DNA of 5,043 nucleotides from Solirubrobacteraceae bacterium (GCA_025935735.1 JAICUS010000457.1:1-5043); one strand, 5' to 3'. Shown: positions 1 through 5,043, numbered from the stretch's first letter. Numbers and translations are program-made. Notes: a model not told the origin generated them from the letters alone.

Positions 1-553
1 CGACCGCGGCGAGTTCCGGCTGGAGGCGCGGGCGACGATGAACGTGCTCGGCGACATCGACGGGCTGCCGCTCACGGCGTTCAACGACTCGGCGCTCTCG
101 CGCCACCCCGGCCACGGCCCGGCCGCGCTCGCCGTCGAGGTGGAGGACGAGGTGTTCGCCCGCTACACCGCGGACGCGCTGGTCATCGCCACGCCAACCG
201 GCTCGACCGCCTACTCGTTCGCCGCGGGCGGGCCGATCGTCTCCGCCCGCCACCGCGGCCTGCTGGTCACGCCCGTGGCGCCGCACGCCGCGTTCGACCG
301 GGCGGTGTTCCTGCACCCGGACGAGTCGCTGCGCGTGCACGTGCTCGACCGCTCGGCGCCGGTGCTGCTGGAGGCCGACGGCCAGCGCGCGTGCGAGCTG
401 CGCCAGGGCGACTGCCTGCAGTTCCGGGTGGCCGACGAGCCCGCGCACGTCGTGCGGCTGCACCAGCACGGCTTCTATGAGCGGGCGCGGGTGAAGCTGC
501 AGCTCACCGACTCCTCGGAGCTGGCGCCGGACGCCCACGCCGAGGTGAGGTGA
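1..553 (+). CDS. nadK: NAD kinase, C-terminal part (5' end outside window)
   Basis: NAD kinase phosphorylates NAD to NADP in the cytosol using ATP or polyphosphate. The reading frame is open from base 2, so the gene begins before the window; 183 residues are visible. The family signature ATPTGSTAYSFAAGG lies at visible residues 63-77 (bases 188-232) and is followed by GPIV and LLVTPVAPHA, the usual end of the nucleotide-binding region. The FNDSALSR segment at visible residues 27-34 corresponds to the conserved N-E/D nucleotide-contact motif, here N-D. The end KLQLTDSSEL resembles the tails of actinobacterial NAD kinases. The N-terminal domain with the GGDGT motif is not visible and cannot be checked. 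The ATG at 38 lies inside the conserved domain and is not the start. The stop TGA at 551-553 overlaps the next gene's GTG. Family assignment is firm; whether the enzyme is ATP- or polyphosphate-dependent cannot be seen. Confidence 0.93.
   Translation, partial: DRGEFRLEARATMNVLGDIDGLPLTAFNDSALSRHPGHGPAALAVEVEDEVFARYTADALVIATPTGSTAYSFAAGGPIVSARHRGLLVTPVAPHAAFDRAVFLHPDESLRVHVLDRSAPVLLEADGQRACELRQGDCLQFRVADEPAHVVRLHQHGFYERARVKLQLTDSSELAPDAHAEVR
542..547 (+). promoter_or_regulatory. Shine-Dalgarno site for the spermidine-synthase-like gene
   Basis: GAGGTG lies inside the last codons of the NAD kinase gene, two bases before the GTG at 550. The spacing is short, but together with the GTGA stop/start overlap it supports 550 as the start and suggests translational coupling to the kinase. 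The next in-frame alternative is a GTG at 604. Confidence 0.5.
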
Positions 554-1329
554 ACCGGCGCGGCCGCGAGCGGCGCTCGCGGCCGGCCCCGGCGCCCGTC
601 GAGGTGCGCACGCCCTACGCGCTGGCCGAGGTGATCGCCGACCCGCGGCGGCCCTCCTCGCGGCTGCTGCTGCTCGACGGCCGCGAGGCCGGCGAGGTGG
701 ACCTGGCCGACCCGCGCCGGCTGGGCTTCGCCTACATGCGCCGGATCGCCGACCTCGTGGACGCGTTCCGGCCGCCGGGCACGGCGATCGACGCGGTCCA
801 CGTGGGCGGCGGCGCGTTCGCGCTGGCCCGGTACATCGCCGCCACCCGGCCGCGCTCGCGCCAGGACGTGCTCGAGCTCGACCCGGGCGTGGTGGCGGTG
901 GCACGCGAGCACCTCGGGCTGCGGACCTCGCCCCGCCTGCGCGTGCGGGTGGGCGACGCGGCCGAGTCGCTGCGGGCGCGCCCGGACCGCTCGGCCGACC
1001 TGGTGATCGGCGACGCGTTCGACGGGCCGCACGTGCCGGAGCACCTCGCGGGCGCGGCGTTCGCCGCCGAGGTGGCGCGGGTGCTGCGCCCCGCGGGCGT
1101 GTACGCGCTCAACGAGATTGACGTGCCGCCCAACGACAACCTGCTGGCCCACGACGCGGTGCTGCGCGACGCGTTCGCCCACGTCGCCTGGGTCGGCCCG
1201 CCGGGCGTGCTGCGCGCCCGCGCGCCGGGCAACGTCGTCTTGCTGGCCGGCGCGGCGCCGCTGCCGCTGGCCGCGCTGCGGCGGGTCGCCGCGGCCGCGG
1301 TCCCCCGGGAGCAGGTGGCCGAGCGATAG
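550..1329 (+). CDS. Spermidine-synthase-fold protein (methyltransferase-like)
   Basis: A 259-residue protein with the Rossmann core of the spermine/spermidine synthase family. Visible motifs are a glycine-rich loop VHVGGGAFALARYI (residues 83-96), the acidic strand end VLELDPGVVAVA (107-118), GDA (135-137) and LVIGDAFDGPHVPEHL (151-166), whose Asp sits where the catalytic/binding Asp of true synthases lies. The protein differs from bona fide spermidine synthases: the loop reads GGGAF, not GGGDG, and there is no clear Y-x-EMLTH-type substrate gate, only FAYMRRIADLV (60-70). It resembles the short actinobacterial 'spermidine synthase-like' proteins, often annotated next to or fused with MFS proteins, whose reaction is unknown. 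The first 18 residues are basic and Pro/Ala-rich. The start is the GTG that overlaps the NAD kinase stop. An MFS gene follows after one base, so product export by that transporter is a possible link, but this is inference. Polyamine synthesis itself is doubtful. Confidence 0.8.
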   Translation: MNRRGRERRSRPAPAPVEVRTPYALAEVIADPRRPSSRLLLLDGREAGEVDLADPRRLGFAYMRRIADLVDAFRPPGTAIDAVHVGGGAFALARYIAATRPRSRQDVLELDPGVVAVAREHLGLRTSPRLRVRVGDAAESLRARPDRSADLVIGDAFDGPHVPEHLAGAAFAAEVARVLRPAGVYALNEIDVPPNDNLLAHDAVLRDAFAHVAWVGPPGVLRARAPGNVVLLAGAAPLPLAALRRVAAAAVPREQVAER

Positions 1330-1330
1330 C

Positions 1331-2902
1331 GTGGTCGGCACGCCGGAGCCACGCACCCACCGCAAGCAGCTCGCCCTGGCGGCCGCGATCATGGGCTCGT
1401 TCGTCGCGGGCCTGGACGCGACGGTGGTCAACGTCGCGCTGCCGGCGATCGGGCGCGACCTGGGCGGCGGGCTGGCCGGCCAGCAGTGGGTGTCCAACGC
1501 CTACCTGCTGACGCTCGGGTCGCTGATCCTGGTGGCGGGCTCGCTGGGCGACCTGTACGGCGAGCGGCGGGTGTTCTCGGTGGGCGTCGCGGGCTTCGGT
1601 GTGGTGTCTGTGCTGTGCGCGGTCGCGCCGAGCATCGGCGTGCTGATCGCCGGCCGGGCGCTGCAGGGCGTGTTCGGCGCGCTGCTGACCCCGAGCGCGC
1701 TCGCGGTGATCGTGTCGGCGTTCCCGCCGGACGAGCGCGGCGCGGCGATCGGCTCGTGGACCGCCTGGTCGGGGATCGCGTTCGTGGTCGGGCCGCTGGC
1801 CGGCGGCTGGCTGATCGACGTCGCCTCCTGGCGCTGGATCTTCGCGATCAACGTCCCGTTCGTGCTGGTCACGCTCGGGCTGGTCGCGATGGCGGTGCCG
1901 AAGAGCGCGGGGCGGCCGGGCGTGCACCTGGACTGGCTGGGGGCGCTGCTCAGCCTGCTCGGGCTCGCGGGACCGGTGCTGGCGCTCATCCGCCAGCCTG
2001 CGGCCGGCTGGGGGAGCCCCGAGGTGTGGGCGGTCGGGCTCGGCGGGCTGGCGCTGTTCGGCATCTTCCTGCTCCGCGAGGCGCGCACGCCGCACCCGAT
2101 GCTGCCGCTCGAGCTGTTCCGGAGACGCAACTTCGCCATCGGCAACCTCGAGACGTTCGTGATGTACGGCGGCATGGGCGCGCTGTTCTTCTTCATGACG
2201 CTGTTCCTGCAGCAGGTGGCGGGCTACGACGCGCTGCAGGCCGGGGTGGCCACGATGCCCACGACGATCGTGATGTTCGCGTTCTCCCGGCGCGCCGGCC
2301 GGCTGGCCGACCGCTACGGGCCGCGGGCGTTCATGGGCGGTGGGCCCCTGGTGGCCGCCGTCGGCCTGGGGCTGCTGCAGCGCGTGAGCGCCGACCTGAA
2401 CTACTGGACCGACCTGCTGCCCGGGCTGCTCGTGTTCTCCGTGGGGCTGACGTGCACCGTGACGCCGCTCACCGCGACGGTGCTGGCCGACGCCGACGAG
2501 CACAACGCGGGCATCGCCTCGGCGGTCAACAACGCGATCGCCCGCGTGGCGAGCCTGATGTGCGTGGCCGCGCTGGGCGCCGTGGTGGCGGCGCAGTTCA
2601 ACGCCGGCCTGGACGCGCGCCTACCGGGCGGCGACACGCCCGCGGTGCGGGAGGCGCGCACGCTGACGCTGGCCCGCGTCCCCGGCGTGCCCGCCGTCGA
2701 GCAGGCGTCGGTGGAGGCCTTCCACCTCGGCATCGGCATCGCCGCCGTGATGGTCGGCGCGGGCGGCGTCCTCGGGCTGATCGGCATCCGCAACCCGCGG
2801 CGCGAGGTCAAATGCGCCGACTGCGCCGAGGGCGCCCCGGGCGTGCAGGCGCCGCCGCTCGGGCGCCACGAGGTGACTAGCCCGCGGCCTGCGCGGCCGT
2901 GA
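1331..2902 (+). CDS. DHA2-family MFS transporter (14-helix drug/metabolite exporter)
   Basis: A 523-residue integral inner-membrane protein of the length usual for DHA2 drug:H+ antiporters with 14 helices. Motif D1 is seen as LDATVVNVALP (28-38), motif A in the helix 2-3 loop as GSLGDLYGERR (70-80), the helix 4 motif B region as AGRALQGVFGALLTPSA (107-123), motif C as GIAFVVGPLAGGW (148-160), and a second motif-A-like loop as RAGRLADRYG (321-330). These indicate proton-driven export of small hydrophobic or cationic compounds; the substrate cannot be read from sequence. The GTG at 1331 was chosen because it follows the upstream TAG by one base and leaves a short polar N-terminus before helix 1. 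The ATG at 1391 lies within helix 1. No good Shine-Dalgarno site sits at normal distance, so translation is probably coupled. The cytosolic tail carries a CADC pair (495-498) and then a Pro/Gly-rich end. The last 26 bases overlap the convergent gene on the other strand. Confidence 0.9.
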   Translation: MVGTPEPRTHRKQLALAAAIMGSFVAGLDATVVNVALPAIGRDLGGGLAGQQWVSNAYLLTLGSLILVAGSLGDLYGERRVFSVGVAGFGVVSVLCAVAPSIGVLIAGRALQGVFGALLTPSALAVIVSAFPPDERGAAIGSWTAWSGIAFVVGPLAGGWLIDVASWRWIFAINVPFVLVTLGLVAMAVPKSAGRPGVHLDWLGALLSLLGLAGPVLALIRQPAAGWGSPEVWAVGLGGLALFGIFLLREARTPHPMLPLELFRRRNFAIGNLETFVMYGGMGALFFFMTLFLQQVAGYDALQAGVATMPTTIVMFAFSRRAGRLADRYGPRAFMGGGPLVAAVGLGLLQRVSADLNYWTDLLPGLLVFSVGLTCTVTPLTATVLADADEHNAGIASAVNNAIARVASLMCVAALGAVVAAQFNAGLDARLPGGDTPAVREARTLTLARVPGVPAVEQASVEAFHLGIGIAAVMVGAGGVLGLIGIRNPRREVKCADCAEGAPGVQAPPLGRHEVTSPRPARP

Positions 2903-2910
2903 CCAGCCCG
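2873..2910. repeat. Imperfect 12-bp direct repeat over the two converging stop codons
   Basis: GTGACTAGCCCG at 2873-2884 and GTGACCAGCCCG at 2899-2910 match in 11 of 12 bases with a 26-base period. The first copy contains the stop of the minus-strand gene (CTA at 2877-2879) and the second contains the MFS stop (TGA at 2900-2902). The repeat is short and could be chance in such GC-rich sequence, or a small local duplication that created the gene overlap. Confidence 0.35.
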
Positions 2911-3239
2911 GAGAGCGTCATCACCAGCGCCAGGCTCGGCTCGGCGGCCGGGTTGCCCTCGGCCCAGCCGTCGACATAGGCGTGCACGCCGCCGTCGAGG
3001 TCGCTCCACAGCTCGCACGTGTCGCCGCCGGTGATGTTCGCCGGCGCGGGCGTGCGCTCGGGCAGGGCGAGGATCCCGGACGCGCGCACCGCCTCGGCCA
3101 GGCGCTCGACGCCGTCCGCGTCCAGCGCGGTCAGCGGCTCCCAGGCGTCGCCCTCGCCGAGCTCCACGCGCCCGTCGTCGTGCACGCGCATCCCGCTCGG
3201 CGGGTGGCCGCGGCCGTGGGTGCGGTAGCCGAGGACCAT
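2877..3239 (-). CDS. Small protein of unknown function, coupled to the metzincin-like gene
   Basis: A 120-residue soluble protein that I do not recognise. It has no signal peptide, no membrane segment and one cysteine (C75). Visible features are an N-terminal segment GYRTHGRGHPPSGMRVHDDG (residues 4-23) that looks like two strands joined by a glycine-rich turn, an amphipathic helix ADGVERLAEAVRASG (41-55), an acidic Trp-containing stretch ELWSDLDGG (76-84) before a strand, and a C-terminal helix. The strand-helix-strand layout recalls small protease inhibitors of the emfourin type, but this is a layout resemblance only, and emfourin acts on M4 peptidases, a different group from the neighbour. 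The start ATG (3237-3239) shares one base with the neighbour's stop (TGATG on the minus strand). There is no Shine-Dalgarno site before it, so it is probably made by termination-reinitiation in proportion to the large protein. The frame stays open further upstream, but that part is a shadow of the neighbour. The product is likely a functional partner of the large protein. Confidence 0.8.
   Translation of the reverse strand: MVLGYRTHGRGHPPSGMRVHDDGRVELGEGDAWEPLTALDADGVERLAEAVRASGILALPERTPAPANITGGDTCELWSDLDGGVHAYVDGWAEGNPAAEPSLALVMTLSGLVTAAQAAG
2883..2901. terminator. Possible bidirectional hairpin between convergent genes
   Basis: CGGCC (2885-2889) and GGCCG (2895-2899) form a 5-bp GC stem with a 5-base loop, extendable by one G-T wobble and one C-G pair to 7 bp. 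It lies exactly where the two transcription units meet and inside the coding ends of both. No T-run follows on either strand, so it is not a canonical intrinsic terminator. Such stems also arise by chance at this base composition. Confidence 0.25.
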
Positions 3240-4753
3240 CAGACGGCCACGGTGTCGGGCTGGGCGACGTCCGGGCCGATCAGGTCCGGGATGCCGGCCT
3301 TCGGCGCGAGGCCCGCGCCGCCGTAGTGCCAGGCCTGCGGGGCGGTGACGTTGGTCAGCGCCTCGTGGAAGGTGGCGTAGTGCTGCGGGCGGACGACGTT
3401 GCCCACGGACATGATGTTGTCGTTGTTCTCGGACACCGCGGGCGGGACGCCGTTGCCCATCGCCGCGGCGAGGCCGGAGTGGGCCACCGGGGCGCCGATG
3501 TTGCCCGGCGTGCCCGCGCCCGGCGCGAAGCCGCCGGTGGGCGAGGCGTACTCGTCGTCGAGGCCGAACATGTGCCCGGTCTCGTGCATCATCGTCACCT
3601 GGGCGCGGCCGTCGCCCACCATGATGTCCACGCGCCGCCACTCGGCGTCCGCGGTCGCGCCGTCGTCGCCCGCGGACTCCACGGCGATCCGGTAGTTGGC
3701 GATCTCCTGGCCCTGGGTGCGCAGGTAGTTGGCCACGTTCTGCGCGCGCTCGAGGGCGATCCGCCGGTTGTCCTCGTGGCTGCCCGTCGCGCTGGCGTGG
3801 CCGGTGATCGTCACCGGCGCGCCGCCGGTCGGCGTGCCGCGCTGGAAGTCGACGATGAACTTGTTCAGGAACGTCGGCCCGGGGTCGCCGTTGCCCTGCT
3901 GGCCCGAGCCCGTGCCCTGGGCGACGGTCGTGCCGCCCTCGGGGTAGACGAGCCGGTAGTTGAGGAAGTCGGTCGTCCCCTCCAGGCCGGAGGACGTGAA
4001 CGTGCCCGTGTTGCCGGTCGGGCTGCCGGTGGAGTTGACCACGGCGCCCGGGCCGGCGCTCGAGTGCTCGGGCACCTTGAAGATCGTCGCCGTGCAGTGG
4101 TCGTTGGCCAGCCCGCCCAGGTGGACCTGGAGGTCGACTTCCACGTCGGAGTACACGTCGTCCCAGGTGTTGTTGACGAAGTAGTGGCGGCTGCCCCAGG
4201 CCTGCTCGGCCATCTGCGCGTAGCGCGCGCGGAAGCCCTCGGCGTCCGTCCAGTGCCAGTTGTCGTTGACCTCCCGGACGCGGTCGGGGACGTTGGCGAT
4301 CGCCATCACGCGCGCCGCGGCGGTGGCGAAGCTGGCGTTGGCCGGCGTGACGATGCCGGTCGTCGGGTCGATGGTGAGCCCGTCGACGGCGTTGATCCCC
4401 ACCCGCAGCGTGATCTTCAGCGTCTGCCGCGACGGCTCGTACATCGCGTTGAAGCCGCCGATGCCCGTCGCGGAGGTCATGTCGAGCCCGGCCGCGGCGG
4501 GCAGCGGGCCCTGGCTGAGGAACGCCTCGCGCGCCGGGTCGCCCTGGCGCATCACCTGCGCGACCTGCCGCGCCACCCAGGCGTTGCCCTGCGAGCGCTG
4601 GAGCCCGAGCACCGCCTGCCGGCGCAGCCCCGCCGCCGACGAGTGCCGCGGAAGGCCCTCGACCGCCGTCTGCGCGCCCTCCGGCGTCGCCCCGGCCGGC
4701 TCGGCCACGGCGGGAGAGGGCTGCGGCTCGGGCTCGGTCTGTGGGACGCGCAT
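3239..4753 (-). CDS. Multidomain OmpA-like / metzincin-like zinc peptidase with eCIS-type N-terminal motif
   Basis: A 504-residue protein without a signal peptide. Residues 1-45 are Pro/Glu/Ala-rich and probably disordered. LQRSQGNAWVAR (51-62) matches the LQR-x-x-GN-x-x-V-x-R motif common near the N-terminus of proteins associated with extracellular contractile injection systems (DUF4157/eCIS-core type). Residues 101-230 form a strand/helix domain (YEPSRQTLKITLRV, then W169, an AWG near 185 and YSDVEVDLQVHL) of a kind I associate with the same proteins. Gly/Ser/Thr-rich linkers occupy 231-290. Residues 295-380 resemble the OmpA C-terminal fold: VTITGHASATGS, then N329, R336-A337, V340, YL343-344 and RRVDIMV. 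The usual Asp of GHxD is Ser321. HETGHMFGLDD (390-400) fits the metzincin zinc site HExxHxxGxxD, with H390, H394 and D400 as ligands and E391 as base, and NIMS (446-449) is a fitting Met-turn. The likely role is a cytosolic cargo or effector peptidase, which is inference; substrate unknown. Start: ATG at 4751-4753, with a promoter-like element just upstream. Confidence 0.85.
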   Translation of the reverse strand: MRVPQTEPEPQPSPAVAEPAGATPEGAQTAVEGLPRHSSAAGLRRQAVLGLQRSQGNAWVARQVAQVMRQGDPAREAFLSQGPLPAAAGLDMTSATGIGGFNAMYEPSRQTLKITLRVGINAVDGLTIDPTTGIVTPANASFATAAARVMAIANVPDRVREVNDNWHWTDAEGFRARYAQMAEQAWGSRHYFVNNTWDDVYSDVEVDLQVHLGGLANDHCTATIFKVPEHSSAGPGAVVNSTGSPTGNTGTFTSSGLEGTTDFLNYRLVYPEGGTTVAQGTGSGQQGNGDPGPTFLNKFIVDFQRGTPTGGAPVTITGHASATGSHEDNRRIALERAQNVANYLRTQGQEIANYRIAVESAGDDGATADAEWRRVDIMVGDGRAQVTMMHETGHMFGLDDEYASPTGGFAPGAGTPGNIGAPVAHSGLAAAMGNGVPPAVSENNDNIMSVGNVVRPQHYATFHEALTNVTAPQAWHYGGAGLAPKAGIPDLIGPDVAQPDTVAV

Positions 4754-4759
4754 GAGCGC

Positions 4760-4788
4760 AGCATCGCCGCCCGCCCGCCCGCCGTCAA
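4760..4788 (-). promoter_or_regulatory. Candidate promoter giving a leaderless transcript of the 504-residue gene
   Basis: On the minus strand TTGACG (4788-4783) is followed after 17 bases by GATGCT (4765-4760), then six bases (GCGCTC) and the ATG at 4753. The -35 matches five of six consensus bases. The -10 is weak but keeps the A at position 2 and T at position 6. A start of transcription at the normal distance would fall on the A of ATG, giving a leaderless mRNA, which is common in actinobacteria. This would explain why no Shine-Dalgarno site stands directly before the ATG. Confidence 0.35.
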
Positions 4789-4812
4789 CGGGCGAACGGG
4801 CAGCAATGCGTG

Positions 4813-4820
4813 CTCCTCCC
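4813..4820 (-). promoter_or_regulatory. Strong Shine-Dalgarno sequence without a standard start codon
   Basis: GGGAGGAG on the minus strand begins nine bases after the stop of the HtrA-like gene. The annotated ATG of the next gene is about 60 bases further, too far for this site. Five bases after it comes ATT (4807-4805), in frame with the 504-residue protein and without an intervening stop; use of this rare start would add 18 residues. One base later TTG (4806-4804) opens a different frame of 84 arginine-rich codons that I consider a shadow. So either the large gene has a rare ATT start on a long transcript as well as the ATG, or the site is fortuitous. Confidence 0.35.
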
Positions 4821-4822
4821 AG

Positions 4823-4841
4823 CTTCGGCTAGCCGCCGAAG
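4823..4841. other. 7-bp inverted repeat around the stop codon of the HtrA-like gene
   Basis: CTTCGGC (4823-4829) and GCCGAAG (4835-4841) are perfect inverted copies around a 5-base loop. On the minus strand the stem covers the last codons and part of the stop of the HtrA-like gene. The sequence after it is GGGAGG and not a T-run, so it is a weak terminator at best. It could act as an mRNA stability hairpin or partial attenuator between the protease gene and the downstream gene. Confidence 0.3.
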
Positions 4842-5043
4842 GGGCTTTGCTGGGTCTGCGTCGTCGCCGGACGCTCGCCGAGCCTCACCTGCAGGGTCTT
4901 CTGCTGCCCGTCGCGGGTGACCGTCAGCGCGACGGTGTCGCCGGGCTTGTGCTCATCCACCAGCGAGGAGAGCGCGGAGGAGCTCGAGACGGCCTCGCCG
5001 CCCAGGGACGTGATCACGTCGCCGGGCTGGAGGCCGGCGGACG
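4829..5043 (-). CDS. HtrA/DegP-like serine protease, C-terminal PDZ domain (5' end outside window)
   Basis: Seventy residues are visible up to the TAG at 4831-4829; the frame runs off the window end, so the protease domain is not seen. AGLQPGDVITSLGGEAV, at visible residues 2-18, is the classical second half of a PDZ domain of HtrA/DegP-type S1C proteases. It is followed by HKPGDTVALTVTRDGQ and LQVRLGERP, the last PDZ strands. The tail is Gln/Thr-rich and ends SPFGG. Such proteins are usually membrane-anchored or exported quality-control proteases in which the PDZ domain binds substrate C-termini. A PDZ domain of another type, for example a site-2 protease, is possible but less like this tail. 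The GTG at 5015-5017 codes for the Val of the conserved GDVI motif and is not a start. The gene is on the same strand as the metzincin-like gene, 75 bases away, so read-through is possible. Confidence 0.82.
   Translation of the reverse strand, partial: SAGLQPGDVITSLGGEAVSSSSALSSLVDEHKPGDTVALTVTRDGQQKTLQVRLGERPATTQTQQSPFGG

Noticed and set aside
475..1497. 340-codon minus-strand frame opposite the spermidine-synthase-like gene
   Set aside because: Arg/His/Val-rich low-complexity translation; no motif. The plus strand holds a recognisable Rossmann-fold gene.
1109..2503. 464-codon open frame on the minus strand opposite the MFS gene
   Set aside because: Its translation is low-complexity Arg/His/Gln/Pro-rich, and the opposite strand encodes a transporter with all family motifs. 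It is a GC-rich shadow frame.
1486..2880. 464-codon plus-strand frame overlapping the MFS gene
   Set aside because: Arg/Gly/Ala-rich translation without domains; shadow of the transporter in another frame.
3240..3641. Upstream extension of the 120-residue gene to 254 residues
   Set aside because: The extra 134 residues are Arg/His/Pro-rich and lie in the region where the neighbour encodes its zinc-site helix and Met-turn in another frame. The ATG at 3239 with the TGATG overlap is a better start.
4765..4784. G-rich tract (three GGG runs flanked by GG) on the minus strand before the metzincin-like gene, possible G-quadruplex
   Set aside because: Such runs are expected by chance at this base composition; I see nothing else supporting a structural role beyond being the spacer of the candidate promoter.
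4552..4806. 84-codon minus-strand frame starting TTG after the strong Shine-Dalgarno site
   Set aside because: Well spaced from GGGAGGAG but the product is almost entirely Arg/Ser/Pro and overlaps the N-terminus of the 504-residue protein, whose frame has the meaningful motif.
4260..4832. 190-codon plus-strand frame antisense to the metzincin-like gene
   Set aside because: Ser/Ala/Pro-rich composition without any domain; the minus strand is clearly the coding one.
1..5043. CRISPR arrays, tRNA/rRNA genes, insertion sequences, toxin-antitoxin pairs of known families
   Set aside because: No regularly spaced repeats, no tRNA-like cloverleaf, no transposase or terminal inverted repeats were seen on either strand.

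Overview
The window comes from a very GC-rich bacterium, roughly three quarters G+C by eye, with strong G/C bias at third codon positions and GTG starts. An actinobacterium fits best. The NAD kinase C-terminus, the reduced spermidine-synthase-like protein and the DHA2 transporter suggest a Solirubrobacterales/Thermoleophilia-type lineage, but this placement is an inference from family feel and not a search result.

Layout. Left block, plus strand, bases 1-2902: three tightly packed genes. They are the C-terminal part of an NAD kinase, a spermidine-synthase-fold protein (GTGA overlap with the kinase) and a 14-helix DHA2-type MFS exporter (1 nt gap). They look like one transcription unit. Right block, minus strand, bases 5043-2877: the C-terminal PDZ end of an HtrA-like serine protease (cut by the window edge), then a 504-residue multidomain protein, then a 120-residue protein of unknown function whose ATG overlaps the previous stop codon (TGATG). 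The two blocks converge and their coding ends overlap by 26 bp. There is no gene-free stretch longer than about 75 bases, and I see no tRNA, rRNA, CRISPR array or mobile element.

The most interesting locus is the 504/120-residue gene pair. The large protein has no signal peptide. It carries an N-terminal LQRSQGN-type motif like that of proteins linked to extracellular contractile injection systems (eCIS, DUF4157-type proteins), a middle domain of a type I associate with the same proteins, an OmpA-C-like domain that lacks the usual peptidoglycan-binding Asp, and a metzincin-like zinc site (HETGHMFGLDD plus a NIMS Met-turn). The zinc-site helix follows the OmpA-like domain with almost no spacer, so the OmpA-like module may be inserted into a split metalloprotease domain. 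The coupled small protein is a candidate partner such as an inhibitor, immunity protein or chaperone. A promoter-like TTGACG-17-GATGCT lies so that the transcript would begin at the ATG of the large gene, which suggests leaderless expression. No eCIS structural genes are in the window, so the link to such a system rests on sequence motifs only.
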